In this document: in pieces, positions 8,863-16,010 of the stretch
How positions within the stretch are numbered: the first letter of the stretch is position 1
How the letters are laid out: every line of letters begins with the position of its first letter
Source of the DNA: Actinomycetota bacterium
Lineage (GTDB): Bacteria; Actinomycetota; Nitriliruptoria; Nitriliruptorales; Nitriliruptoraceae
Direction: 5' to 3'
NCBI GenBank assembly: GCA_019348135.1
Contig: JAHWJY010000018.1
Coordinates: forward strand, 1 to 36,285
Length of the DNA: 36,285 nucleotides
Program-made: the position numbers and the translations under genes
The notes under the pieces: generated by a model
Database searches by the model: none
What the model was told of the DNA's origin: nothing
What the model saw: the letters and a program-made list of their open reading frames with translations, nothing else

Positions 8863-9795
8863 TCAGCGGCGGGCCTGCGCGCGGAGCCGGCGGACGGCCT
8901 CCGTGACGAGGACGTGGTCGCGTGCGTGCCGCGCGGGGACGACCTCGACCGGGTAGCCGTCGGCCCGGATCGCGCGCCGGCGCTCGGCATCGTGGCGGCG
9001 CGCCAGCACGTCACCGTGGTAGCGGTCGCCGTCGACCTCCAGCACGGCTTCGTCGTGGTCGTCGTCGGCCAGGAGCAGGATGTCGACCTCCACCGGCCTC
9101 CCGCATCCCAGCACCTTCCGGACGTTGACCTCGAAGCCGTCGACCCCGATCGCCACGAGCGTCTCGATGACGTCGGTCTCGGAGACCTCACGCGCCCGGG
9201 CCATCCGCGGGTCGAGCCGGCGGACGACACGCGACAGTCGCGGGTTGCCCGGGACGCCCGGGTGGGCGAGGATCTCGCGCTGCAGGTCGCCGGGTGACGT
9301 GCGTCCCAGCCGGAAGCCGTCGGCGGCCGCGCGCGCCAGCACGTCCTCGGGGACGAGCCGGGCGAGCGACCGCAGGGTCCGTGTGACGTTGGCGACGCGC
9401 GGCAGGATCGTGAACGCCACGACCTCGTCCTCGCGGAGCCGGTCGTCACGTGACAGCCGGATCCCCGGGATCCGCGGGGTGTGGTCGCGTGGGACGAGGA
9501 ACTCGAGGGCCTCGGTGCGGTCGAAGCCGGCGAGCTGCCAGAGCCGGGCCGCGCTGCGGCCCGTCAGCACCGCGTCGGGCCCGATCCGGAGGAACGCCGC
9601 GCGGACCCGCTGCTCCCACGCCTGCGGCATGCCCGCCGGCGCGAGCACGTGGCCGAACCACACGCACCACCGGCCGGAGCTGACGTGGTCGGTGATCGAG
9701 GTGTCGCTGAACCCCGCGGCGCGCGCGTCCTCCCGGAGCCAGAACCCTCCGTTCGGGTGGGCCGAGGCGTGGAGCCGTCGGTAGCGATCGTCCAT
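8863..9795 (-). CDS. AbiEi-like winged-helix plus DUF559 (Vsr-like) putative endonuclease
   Basis: 310 residues, starting at ATG 9795 on the minus strand. Residues ~8-50 (GGFWLREDARAAGFSDTSITDHV..GRWCVWFGHVLAP) look like the N-terminal winged helix of AbiEi-type antitoxin proteins. The C-terminal ~100 residues carry the PD-(D/E)XK-like pattern of DUF559/Vsr-related proteins: VEVDILLLADDD, then AVLEVDGDRYHGD, a basic RRHDAERRRAIRADGYPV helix and a final strand. The acidic D and ExD positions expected for metal binding are present. There is no adjacent AbiEii toxin gene, so it is not a standard type IV toxin-antitoxin pair. Members of this family are common and usually solitary in Actinomycetota; their role is unknown. 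Here the gene lies between palindrome copies B (8 bp past the stop) and C (64 bp before the start). Confidence 0.8.
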   Translation of the reverse strand: MDDRYRRLHASAHPNGGFWLREDARAAGFSDTSITDHVSSGRWCVWFGHVLAPAGMPQAWEQRVRAAFLRIGPDAVLTGRSAARLWQLAGFDRTEALEFLVPRDHTPRIPGIRLSRDDRLREDEVVAFTILPRVANVTRTLRSLARLVPEDVLARAAADGFRLGRTSPGDLQREILAHPGVPGNPRLSRVVRRLDPRMARAREVSETDVIETLVAIGVDGFEVNVRKVLGCGRPVEVDILLLADDDHDEAVLEVDGDRYHGDVLARRHDAERRRAIRADGYPVEVVPARHARDHVLVTEAVRRLRAQARR

Positions 9796-9859
9796 CCCGC
9801 AGCATCCGCCGGCCCGCCCGCGCCGTCAGATCCGGTCCCCCCTCGCGTGTGGACGGAGC

Positions 9860-9905
9860 GATCCGGGAACCACATGTCGCGATGGCGACATCTGCTGCCC
9901 CGATC
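9860..9905. repeat. 46-bp GATC-ended palindrome, copy C
   Basis: Begins GATCCGGGAACCACATGTCG and ends CGACATCTGCTGCCCCGATC; the length is again 46 bp. It sits between the start of the DUF559-like gene and the stop of the DUF5319 gene, both on the minus strand. It is the most diverged copy (CACATGTCG instead of GAGATGTCG, and GCCCCGATC on the right arm). The rest of the 158-bp gap shows no other recognisable element. Confidence 0.82.
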
Positions 9906-9953
9906 GCGGCGGCGGCAGGGGGGAGGACCGGCCGCGCGCCGGCGCCGCCGCGC

Positions 9954-10502
9954 TCAGCGGGGGATGCCGATCTGGCGCAGGATGGTGTCCACCTCGTCGT
10001 CGTCCACGTCGCGCTCCCGCAGCGCCGCGGCCAACCGCGCCGCCAGCAGCGGCGCGCCACACCGCGGGCAGAAGTTGGCCTGGCCGAGCTCCTCGGGGAT
10101 CCGCAGCCCGCAGCGGGGGCAGGCGGACACGTCCAGGCGCTCGTCGACGCCGGTGTCGCGCAGCGCGTCGATGTAGCCGCGGGCGTACTCCCAGGGGACG
10201 TACTCGTCGGGGTCCGGGGCGAACGCCGGCTCGTGCACGGGTGTCTCGCCGGTCTCGAGCAGCAGCTCGAGGTTCCCCCGCAGCATGTCCCAGGGGTAGA
10301 AGTGCTCCTCGACGCAGTCCTGGCAGAAGACCGACACGCCCCGGTAGCCCTCCGCGACGAAGGTCGACTCGAAGCTCTCGAGGTCGACGAGGTCCTGGCG
10401 GACGAGCGCGGACTCGTGCTCGTCCAGCGGGGCGCCCATGTCGAGCTCGTCCGGGTCGTCCCCGAACTCGTCGTAGTCCTCGAAGTCGTCGTCGTCGCTC
10501 AT
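9954..10502 (-). CDS. DUF5319-type protein with C-terminal zinc ribbon
   Basis: 182 residues from ATG 10502. The N-terminus is extremely acidic (MSDDDDFEDYDEFGDDPDEL). The middle matches the actinobacterial DUF5319 pattern (VFCQDCVEEHFYPWDMLRGN..LLETGETPVHEPAF..EYVPWEYARGYID). The C-terminus adds two CxxC knuckles (CPRCGLRIPEEL and FCPRCGAPL), consistent with a zinc ribbon. The function of DUF5319 is unknown. As I recall, its gene lies next to guaB in mycobacteria and other Actinomycetota, and here it is divergent from a GuaB3-type gene, so that neighbourhood is kept. The added ribbon suggests nucleic-acid or protein binding, which is inference. Confidence 0.78.
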   Translation of the reverse strand: MSDDDDFEDYDEFGDDPDELDMGAPLDEHESALVRQDLVDLESFESTFVAEGYRGVSVFCQDCVEEHFYPWDMLRGNLELLLETGETPVHEPAFAPDPDEYVPWEYARGYIDALRDTGVDERLDVSACPRCGLRIPEELGQANFCPRCGAPLLAARLAAALRERDVDDDEVDTILRQIGIPR

Positions 10503-10515
10503 GCCGACCTACCCT

Positions 10516-10542
10516 GGGGTGCGCACCCCGCCTCGCGGGGTG
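10516..10542. promoter_or_regulatory. Overlapping palindromes between divergent DUF5319 and guaB3 genes
   Basis: GGGGTGCGCACCCC (10516-10529) is a perfect 14-bp palindrome. It overlaps a second inverted repeat, CACCCCGC/GCGGGGTG with a 3-base gap (10524-10542). They sit 14-40 bases upstream of the DUF5319 start and about 85 bases upstream of guaB3, in the 124-bp divergent region. An operator or 5' hairpin is possible. The TAGGTC just before the minus-strand ATG could be a -10 of a nearly leaderless transcript. Function is inferred only. Confidence 0.4.
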
Positions 10543-10626
10543 TCGCCGTGCCGGGAGCTCTCCGCTCGGTCGCGCCACGGTAGCGCTGCGCCCCCCAGCG
10601 GCGCGGATGCCACAGGAGGCCACATC

Positions 10627-11736
10627 GTGTTCGAGACCGACATCGGCGGCGGCCGCCGCGCCCGCGTGGGCTACAGCCTCGACGACCTCGCGATCGTGCC
10701 CTCCCGCCGCACCCGCGAGCTCGAGCTCGTCGACGTGTCGTGGATGCTCGACGCCTACCCCTACGAGCTGCCGGTCCTGGCGGCGCCGCTCGACGCGGTC
10801 ACCTCGCCGGCGACGGCGGCGGCGATGACCGAGCTCGGCGGGCAGGGCGTGCTGAACCTCGAGGGCCTCTGGACCCGGTACGAGGACCCGGCGGACGTGC
10901 TCGACGAGATCGGTGGGCTGACCGCCGGACCCGAGGCGACCCGCCGGCTGCAGGAGCTCTACGCCGAGCCGGTGCGCGAGGAGCTCATCGGGCGCCGCGT
11001 CGAGCAGCTCAAGGCGCACGGCCTCGCCGCCGGGAGCCTCACGCCGCAGAAGGTCAGCCGGTACCACCACGCCGCGCTCGAGGCCGGCCTCGACCTGCTC
11101 GTCGTCCAGGGCGTGGTCGTGACGGCCCAGCACGTCGGCGCCGGCGAGGACGAGCCGCTGGACCTCAAGGCCTTCACGGCGCGCTACGACATCCCGGTCA
11201 TCGTCGGCGGGGTGGCGAGTGCGAAGTCGGCGATGCACCTCATGCGGACCGGCGCGGTCGGGGTGCTCGTCGGGGTCGGCACGGGCACCGTCACGACCAC
11301 CCGCGCCGCGCTCGGCGTCGGCGTGCCCCAGGCGACGGCCATCGCCGAGGTCGCCTCGGCCCGCGCCCGCTACCTCGACGAGTCCGGCCGCTACGTCCAG
11401 GTCATCGCCAGCGGCGGCATCCGCACCGGCGGCGACGTCGCCAAGGCCGTCGTCTGCGGGGCCGACGCGGTGATGCTGGGACGTCCGCTCGCGGCCGCCG
11501 AGGAGGCACCGGGGCAGGGCGCGTACTGGGGGTTGTCGGCCGCGCACCACGAGCTCCCGCGCGGCTCGTACACGCGCGTCGAGACGCTCGGCACGCTCGA
11601 GCAGATCCTCACCGGGCCGGCGCACCGCGACGACGGGGCGGTCAACCTCATCGGCGGTCTCCGGCGCGCCATGGCCGTGACCGGCTACGAGGACCTCCGG
11701 TCGCTGCGGCAGGCCGACCTCGTCGTCACCCGCTAG
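10627..11736 (+). CDS. guaB3: GuaB3-family IMP dehydrogenase-related protein (no catalytic Cys)
   Basis: A 369-residue TIM-barrel protein of the IMPDH/GMP reductase family. GTG 10627 is chosen because AGGAGG (10614-10619) precedes it at the right distance and VFETDIGGGRRARVGYSLDD.AIVPSR is the conserved N-terminus; upstream codons look non-coding. It lacks the CBS domain pair of true IMP dehydrogenase. In the active-site loop, where GuaB has GSICTTR with the catalytic cysteine, it reads GVGTGTVTTTR (residues 216-226), so the Cys is missing. The phosphate-binding part (IASGGIRTGGDVAKAVVCGADAVMLG) is intact, so nucleotide binding is probable. Actinobacterial GuaB3 proteins are generally like this, and their activity is not settled. 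guaA lies one gene downstream. Confidence 0.85.
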   Translation: MFETDIGGGRRARVGYSLDDLAIVPSRRTRELELVDVSWMLDAYPYELPVLAAPLDAVTSPATAAAMTELGGQGVLNLEGLWTRYEDPADVLDEIGGLTAGPEATRRLQELYAEPVREELIGRRVEQLKAHGLAAGSLTPQKVSRYHHAALEAGLDLLVVQGVVVTAQHVGAGEDEPLDLKAFTARYDIPVIVGGVASAKSAMHLMRTGAVGVLVGVGTGTVTTTRAALGVGVPQATAIAEVASARARYLDESGRYVQVIASGGIRTGGDVAKAVVCGADAVMLGRPLAAAEEAPGQGAYWGLSAAHHELPRGSYTRVETLGTLEQILTGPAHRDDGAVNLIGGLRRAMAVTGYEDLRSLRQADLVVTR

Positions 11737-11760
11737 GACCCGCTCCCAGGAGGTCGCACC

Positions 11761-12681
11761 GTGCACCCCGTCCGTGCTCTCGCCGGCGTCGTCCTCGTCG
11801 CCGTGGCCGTCGCGTGCGCCCCGACGGCGCCACCCGACGACCGTGGTGCGGGGGAGACGGCGCCGTCCGGCGGCGCCGCGGGCACCCCGACCACCGGCGC
11901 GGCCACGACCCCGCCCGGGGACGACCCCGGCGACGGTGGCGCCAGCCCGGCGGACCGGCCGCAGGGCGACGCCCTGACGGACGGCGAGAGCGGCGCGGAC
12001 GCGGGGCTGACGCCGGTCGACGACCTCGCCGGCGTCGGGGCCAACGGCCGCGCGATGCTGCGCGGCGACCGTGGCCGTCTGGTGGTCGAGGTGGACGTCC
12101 AGGAGGGGCTCGAGCCGAGCCAGGAGGCGATCGACCACCTCCTCGCCACCCTCCGGCAGCAGGTGGACAAGCCGGGCGGGGTCGAGCTGGCCGGGGGCAA
12201 CACCTTCAGCTCCGACCGCACGCAGTGGACCGCCGCCGACCTCCGCGACGTCGGCGCCGCGCAGCGCTCGACGAGCTCGGGGGACGACGTCGTGTCCCTG
12301 TACGTGCTCTACGTCCGCGGTGGCTTCGTGTCGGACGGCGAGGAGACGCGGGCGATCGGGGTCGCCCACCGCGCCAGCGAGCTGGCGGTCTTCCCCGACC
12401 GGTGGAGCGGGCTCGGCGACCTCATCGGCAGTGACCGCCGGATCGAGCGTGCGGTCCTCGTCCACGAGCTCGGTCACCTGTTCGGCCTCGTGGAGCTGAC
12501 CTACGACAGCGACCACGACCGGCAGGACCCGGACCACCCCGGTCACTCCAGCGACCGGAGCTCGGTCATGCACTACGCCGTCGAGACGACGCTCGTCGGG
12601 CAGGTGTTCAACGGCCCGCCGCCCGACACGTTCACCGCCGCCGACCGCGACGACCTCGCCGCCCTCCGCGAGGGCCGCTGA
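11761..12681 (+). CDS. Lipoprotein zinc metallopeptidase, metzincin-like
   Basis: A 306-residue secreted, lipid-anchored protein. GTG 11761 is preceded by AGGAGG (11748-11753). The signal peptide ends in AVAC with lipobox Cys19, followed by a ~60-residue Thr/Gly/Asp-rich low-complexity linker. The catalytic motif is [11 protein letters not shown]: His235, Glu236, His239, and Glu245 where metzincins normally have the third zinc ligand His (snapalysin uses Asp). SVMHY near 268-272 looks like the Met-turn. His and Asp residues between the two motifs ([14 protein letters not shown]) could supply further metal ligands. It sits between guaB3 and guaA with a 24-base gap upstream and so may be read from the guaB3 promoter, but nothing ties it to purine synthesis. 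Substrate unknown. Confidence 0.75.
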   Translation: MHPVRALAGVVLVAVAVACAPTAPPDDRGAGETAPSGGAAGTPTTGAATTPPGDDPGDGGASPADRPQGDALTDGESGADAGLTPVDDLAGVGANGRAMLRGDRGRLVVEVDVQEGLEPSQEAIDHLLATLRQQVDKPGGVELAGGNTFSSDRTQWTAADLRDVGAAQRSTSSGDDVVSLYVLYVRGGFVSDGEETRAIGVAHRASELAVFPDRWSGLGDLIGSDRRIERAVLVHELGHLFGLVELTYDSDHDRQDPDHPGHSSDRSSVMHYAVETTLVGQVFNGPPPDTFTAADRDDLAALREGR

Positions 12682-12698
12682 GGCGCCACTCCCGCGGG

Positions 12699-12704
12699 TA
12701 GGCT
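12699..12704 (+). promoter_or_regulatory. Candidate -10 (TAGGCT) for guaA
   Basis: TAGGCT preceded by GCGGG lies 27 bases before the guaA start and fits the TAnnnT -10 consensus of high-GC actinobacteria. No good -35 lies 16-18 bases upstream. The same GGTAGGCT sequence occurs before pcrA (23909-23916). Confidence 0.4.
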
Positions 12705-12730
12705 CGCCCGCCCGGACCCCAGGAGACGCC

Positions 12731-14296
12731 GTGTCCGCTGACTTCGACACCGTCCTCGTCGTGGACTTCGGGGCCCAGTACGCCCAGCTGATCGCCCGCC
12801 GGGTCCGCGAGGCCCACGTCTACTCCGAGATCGTGCCCCACCGGATCACGGCGGACGAGGTCCGCGAGCGGCGCCCCGCGGCGATCATCCTGTCCGGTGG
12901 CCCGAAGAGCGTGAACCAGGAGGGGGCGCCGGGCCTCGACCCCGGCATCTTCGAGCTCGGGATCCCGACCCTGGGGATCTGCTACGGCCAGCAGCTCCTG
13001 GCGCGGACCCTCGGGGGGACCGTGTCCAAGGGCGGCATCGCCGAGTACGGCAAGACCGAGCTGGCGGTCGCCGAGGAGGGGACGGTCCTCGCCGGCCAGC
13101 CTCCCACGCAGACGGTGTGGATGTCCCACTGGGACGCGGTCGTCGAGCCCCCGCCCGGGTTCCGGGTGACGGCCTCCACCGACGCCGCCCCGTGCGCGGT
13201 GATCGAGGACCCGGCCCGCCGCCTGTACGGCGTCCAGTACCACCCGGAGGTCAGCCACACCCCGCACGGTCAGGACGTCCTCCGCCGGTTCCTGTACGAC
13301 GGCGCCGGCCTGCTGCCGGAGTGGACCCCGCACAACGTCATCGAGGAGCTGATCGAGCGCATCCGCGCCCAGGTCGGTGACCGACCCGTGCTGTGTGGGC
13401 TGTCCGGCGGGGTCGACTCGTCGGTCGCCGCGGCGCTCGTGCACCGTGCCGTCGGCGACCAGCTCACCTGCGTCTTCGTCGACCACGGGCTGATGCGCCA
13501 CGACGAGGGTCGCCAGGTGGAGGAGACCTTCCGCGACCACTTCGGCCTGAACCTCGTGCACCGCAAGGAGACCGACCGGTTCCTCGACGCCCTCGCCGGC
13601 GTGACCGACCCGGAGAGCAAGCGCAAGATCATCGGTGAGCACTTCATCCGGGTCTTCGAGGACGCCGCGCGCGACGTCTACGCCGACATCCCGGGCGGGG
13701 GGTTGGGATCGAAGAAGTTCCTCGTCCAGGGCACGCTCTACCCGGACGTGATCGAGTCCGGCTCCGACACGGCGTCGACGATCAAGAGCCACCACAACGT
13801 CGGCGGTCTCCCGGAGGACCTCGACTTCGACCTCGTCGAGCCGCTCCGGAGCCTGTTCAAGGACGAGGTCCGCGTCATCGGCGCCGAGCTCGGGCTGCCG
13901 GAGGAGATGGTGCTGCGCCAGCCGTTCCCCGGTCCGGGCCTCGCGGTCCGGATCATCGGGGACATCACGCGGGAGCGCATCGACCTCGTCCGCGCGGCCG
14001 ACCGGATCGTCCTCGACGAGCTGCGCAAGGCGGGGCTCGAGCGCCAGCTGTGGCAGTCGTTCGCGGCGCTGCTGACGGTCCGCTCCGTCGGCGTCCAGGG
14101 CGACGAGCGCACCTACGGCCACCCCATCGTCCTGCGTGCGGTCACGTCGGAGGACGCGATGACGGCCGACTGGGCGCGCATCCCCTACGACGTGCTCGAG
14201 CGCATCTCCAACCGGGTGATCAACGAGGTCGACGGCGTGAACCGCGTCGTCCTCGACATCACCAGCAAGCCGCCCGGCACCATCGAGTGGGAGTGA
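12731..14296 (+). CDS. guaA: GMP synthase (glutamine-hydrolysing)
   Basis: Converts XMP to GMP using glutamine and ATP, in the cytoplasm. 521 residues from GTG 12731, with AGGAG nine bases upstream; full length for the family. The class I glutamine amidotransferase domain has [18 protein letters not shown], the nucleophile Cys84 in [10 protein letters not shown] and the catalytic His/Glu in QYHPEVSHT. The ATP pyrophosphatase domain has the P-loop [16 protein letters not shown] near residue 225. The C-terminal dimerisation domain ends in [11 protein letters not shown], the standard terminus. Its own -10-like element lies upstream. The convergent regulator gene ends 3 bases downstream, leaving no room for a conventional terminator. 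Confidence 0.97.
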   Translation: MSADFDTVLVVDFGAQYAQLIARRVREAHVYSEIVPHRITADEVRERRPAAIILSGGPKSVNQEGAPGLDPGIFELGIPTLGICYGQQLLARTLGGTVSKGGIAEYGKTELAVAEEGTVLAGQPPTQTVWMSHWDAVVEPPPGFRVTASTDAAPCAVIEDPARRLYGVQYHPEVSHTPHGQDVLRRFLYDGAGLLPEWTPHNVIEELIERIRAQVGDRPVLCGLSGGVDSSVAAALVHRAVGDQLTCVFVDHGLMRHDEGRQVEETFRDHFGLNLVHRKETDRFLDALAGVTDPESKRKIIGEHFIRVFEDAARDVYADIPGGGLGSKKFLVQGTLYPDVIESGSDTASTIKSHHNVGGLPEDLDFDLVEPLRSLFKDEVRVIGAELGLPEEMVLRQPFPGPGLAVRIIGDITRERIDLVRAADRIVLDELRKAGLERQLWQSFAALLTVRSVGVQGDERTYGHPIVLRAVTSEDAMTADWARIPYDVLERISNRVINEVDGVNRVVLDITSKPPGTIEWE

Positions 14297-14299
14297 CGG

Positions 14300-15556
14300 T
14301 CACTCCGGTGACAGCCGGAGCGCCGCGAGGCTGCGCGTGAGGCCGGCGAAGGTCCGGGGGTCCCAGCCGGTCAGGGCGTGCCAGCGCTCGAGCCGGTAGG
14401 CCACGGTGTTGGCGTGGAGGCTGAGCTGGCGGGCCGTCTCCGACACCGAGAAGCCGGCGTCGCCGAACACGAGCACGGTCTCGGCGAGGTGCGGGTGCTG
14501 GACGGCCGCCGCGGCGCCGACGGCGAGCACGTCCCCGAGGCGTGCGGCCGATCCGCGCAGCGTGGCCCACAGCCACTCGTCCTCGAAACGCGCCACACCG
14601 CCCGCCGCCGCGACCTCGAGCGCGCGCTCGGCGTCGCCGAGGCTCTCCCGCGCCCCGACGAGCCCGCGCCGTTCGAGACCGACCCCGAAGGCGGCCTCGG
14701 GCAGCTCCGCCGCGAGCCGCCCGACGAGGGTCGTCTCGTCGACACCCTGCGTGGTGACGATCACCTTCGGGCCCCGTGCGACCACGGAGTGGCTGCCGGA
14801 CAGCGTCTCCAGGACCGCCTGGATCCGGCGGGCGTCGGCCCCGTCGGCGGCGACGACGGAGCAGGCGACGACCCGGAAGTCGGCCTGGACGTCGAAGCCG
14901 ATCGAGGCGGCGAGCCGTGGGGCCTCGTCCGCGGTGAGGTCGCCGGCGACGAGCAGCTCGGTGAAGCGCTGGCGTGCGCCGATGACGTGGGCCTCCTGCG
15001 CCCGCATCGTCTCGCGGTGGGCCTCCGCGATCGCGTCCGTGGTCTCGTGGACCCAGCTCCACACGGTCGTCGCGACGGCGAGCAGCCGTGTCGCGGTCCC
15101 GGGCGCGTCGGCCGGGAGCGCCCGGACCAGGGCCTGCCACAGCTCGCGGTACCCGACGTGGTACGCCTGGATCAGCGACCGGACGGGCAGGCCCTGCAGC
15201 GCCCGGCGGTGGCCGAGCTCCCGGCGGATGGAGATCTCCTCGGGGCGCGGGGGACGGTCCTCGGCGATGCCGACGAGCATCATCTCGATCGTGCGGTGCA
15301 CGCTGGCACGGAGATCGTCCGCGGGCACGGCGTCGGCGTAGCCGGGGAGCTCGGCCACGATGCAGCCGACGATGTCGCCGGACAGGACGTCGAGCTCGGC
15401 GGCCACGCGTGTCGCCAGCGCCGCGATGTCCTCCCAGCCCGCGGGCACGGCGAGCCCGTCCCACGGGTCGTCGGTGGGAGCCCGCAGGTCCAGGGCGTCC
15501 GGCAGCAGCAGGTCGTCGGCCGTCGACCCGCGGTCCGCGCTCGTCGCCACGACCAC
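14300..15556 (-). CDS. PucR/CdaR-family transcriptional regulator
   Basis: A 418-residue DNA-binding regulator. GTG 15556 is the longest start; GTG 15550 is also plausible because a GGGAGG Shine-Dalgarno sits just ahead of it. Residues ~30-190 form an all-helical sensor-like domain (RSLIQAYHVGYRELWQAL, as in RsbR-type N-termini). The middle is a GGDEF-like degenerate domain typical of the family. The C-terminal ~60 residues hold the PucR helix-turn-helix (SVSETARQLSLHANTVAYRLERWHALTG). It is divergent from the acyl-CoA ligase/Liv operon, and the shared intergenic region has two copies of one palindrome, one of them 36-54 bases upstream of its own start. It therefore probably controls both itself and the operon. 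The inducer is unknown; a carboxylic acid or its CoA ester is a reasonable guess. Confidence 0.88.
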   Translation of the reverse strand: MVVATSADRGSTADDLLLPDALDLRAPTDDPWDGLAVPAGWEDIAALATRVAAELDVLSGDIVGCIVAELPGYADAVPADDLRASVHRTIEMMLVGIAEDRPPRPEEISIRRELGHRRALQGLPVRSLIQAYHVGYRELWQALVRALPADAPGTATRLLAVATTVWSWVHETTDAIAEAHRETMRAQEAHVIGARQRFTELLVAGDLTADEAPRLAASIGFDVQADFRVVACSVVAADGADARRIQAVLETLSGSHSVVARGPKVIVTTQGVDETTLVGRLAAELPEAAFGVGLERRGLVGARESLGDAERALEVAAAGGVARFEDEWLWATLRGSAARLGDVLAVGAAAAVQHPHLAETVLVFGDAGFSVSETARQLSLHANTVAYRLERWHALTGWDPRTFAGLTRSLAALRLSPE

Positions 15557-15590
15557 CTCCCGGTCTCCGGCGTGCGTCCCCCGGACGCGA

Positions 15591-15609
15591 CCTCGTGAGA
15601 ACCACGAGG
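15591..15609. promoter_or_regulatory. Palindromic operator O1 (PucR-gene side)
   Basis: CCTCGTG-AGAAC-CACGAGG is a perfect 7-bp inverted repeat. Its core TCGTGAGAACCACGA differs by one base from the core of O2 at 15893-15913. It is 35 bases upstream of the regulator start, the expected place for autoregulation. Confidence 0.6.
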
Positions 15610-15850
15610 CCGGCGGCCCCGGTCCCGGCCTCCCGGTCGGTCCCCCCGCCGTCGCGGACCGTACATCGCCGCGACCGTGGCTGTCGCTGGCCGGTCGCGA
15701 CGAGGCGTGGGGCGCTGCTCCCAGGCAGCGCCCGTTATCCGGGAGCTAGCACGGTCGTGGGCTAGTACCTCCGGGGTGGGCGCACGGCCGGGCGGCCGCC
15801 TACGGCGTGCTCGTAGGGCCGCACGTCCGCGGCCGGATGGTGACGGAACG

Positions 15851-15879
15851 TTGACATGTACCCACGCGGCGGGTAACAA
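15851..15879 (+). promoter_or_regulatory. Promoter of acyl-CoA ligase/Liv operon
   Basis: A perfect -35 TTGACA (15851-15856), a 17-base spacer and -10 TAACAA (15874-15879, 3/6 match to TATAAT). Transcription would begin near 15886, about 125 bases before the ligase start and directly in front of operator O2. The rest of the 454-bp divergent gap (15557-16010) contains no ORF I would accept. Confidence 0.55.
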
Positions 15880-15892
15880 CCCCACCTGCAGG

Positions 15893-15913
15893 GGTTCGTG
15901 GGAACCACGAACC
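15893..15913. promoter_or_regulatory. Palindromic operator O2 (ligase-operon side)
   Basis: A perfect 9-bp inverted repeat around a 3-base centre (arms GGTTCGTGG and CCACGAACC; core TCGTGGGAACCACGA). It lies immediately downstream of the predicted transcription start, so bound protein would block initiation or elongation. The centre-to-centre distance to O1 is about 303 bp, compatible with DNA looping. Confidence 0.65.
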
Positions 15914-16010
15914 GTGGAGTGGCTGGGGAGCCGGGCGAGTCGTGCGCGGGTCGGAGACGTCCCACCTCGCGTGCGTGCCGTCCGCCTCCCCCCGGACCGC
16001 AGGAGGCCAC

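Noticed and set aside
8863-9795. Reading the DUF559-like gene as a type IV toxin-antitoxin antitoxin
   Set aside because: No AbiEii nucleotidyltransferase toxin gene is adjacent, and the C-terminal half carries nuclease-like acidic motifs instead.
5397-9905. CRISPR array or phage attachment sites as an explanation for the repeats
   Set aside because: Copies are 1-3.4 kb apart, are themselves palindromes, have no regular spacers, and there are no cas or integrase genes.
15942-16010. Longer start for the acyl-CoA ligase
   Set aside because: The extra codons read like intergenic sequence; GTG 16011 has a good AGGAGG and fits the family start.
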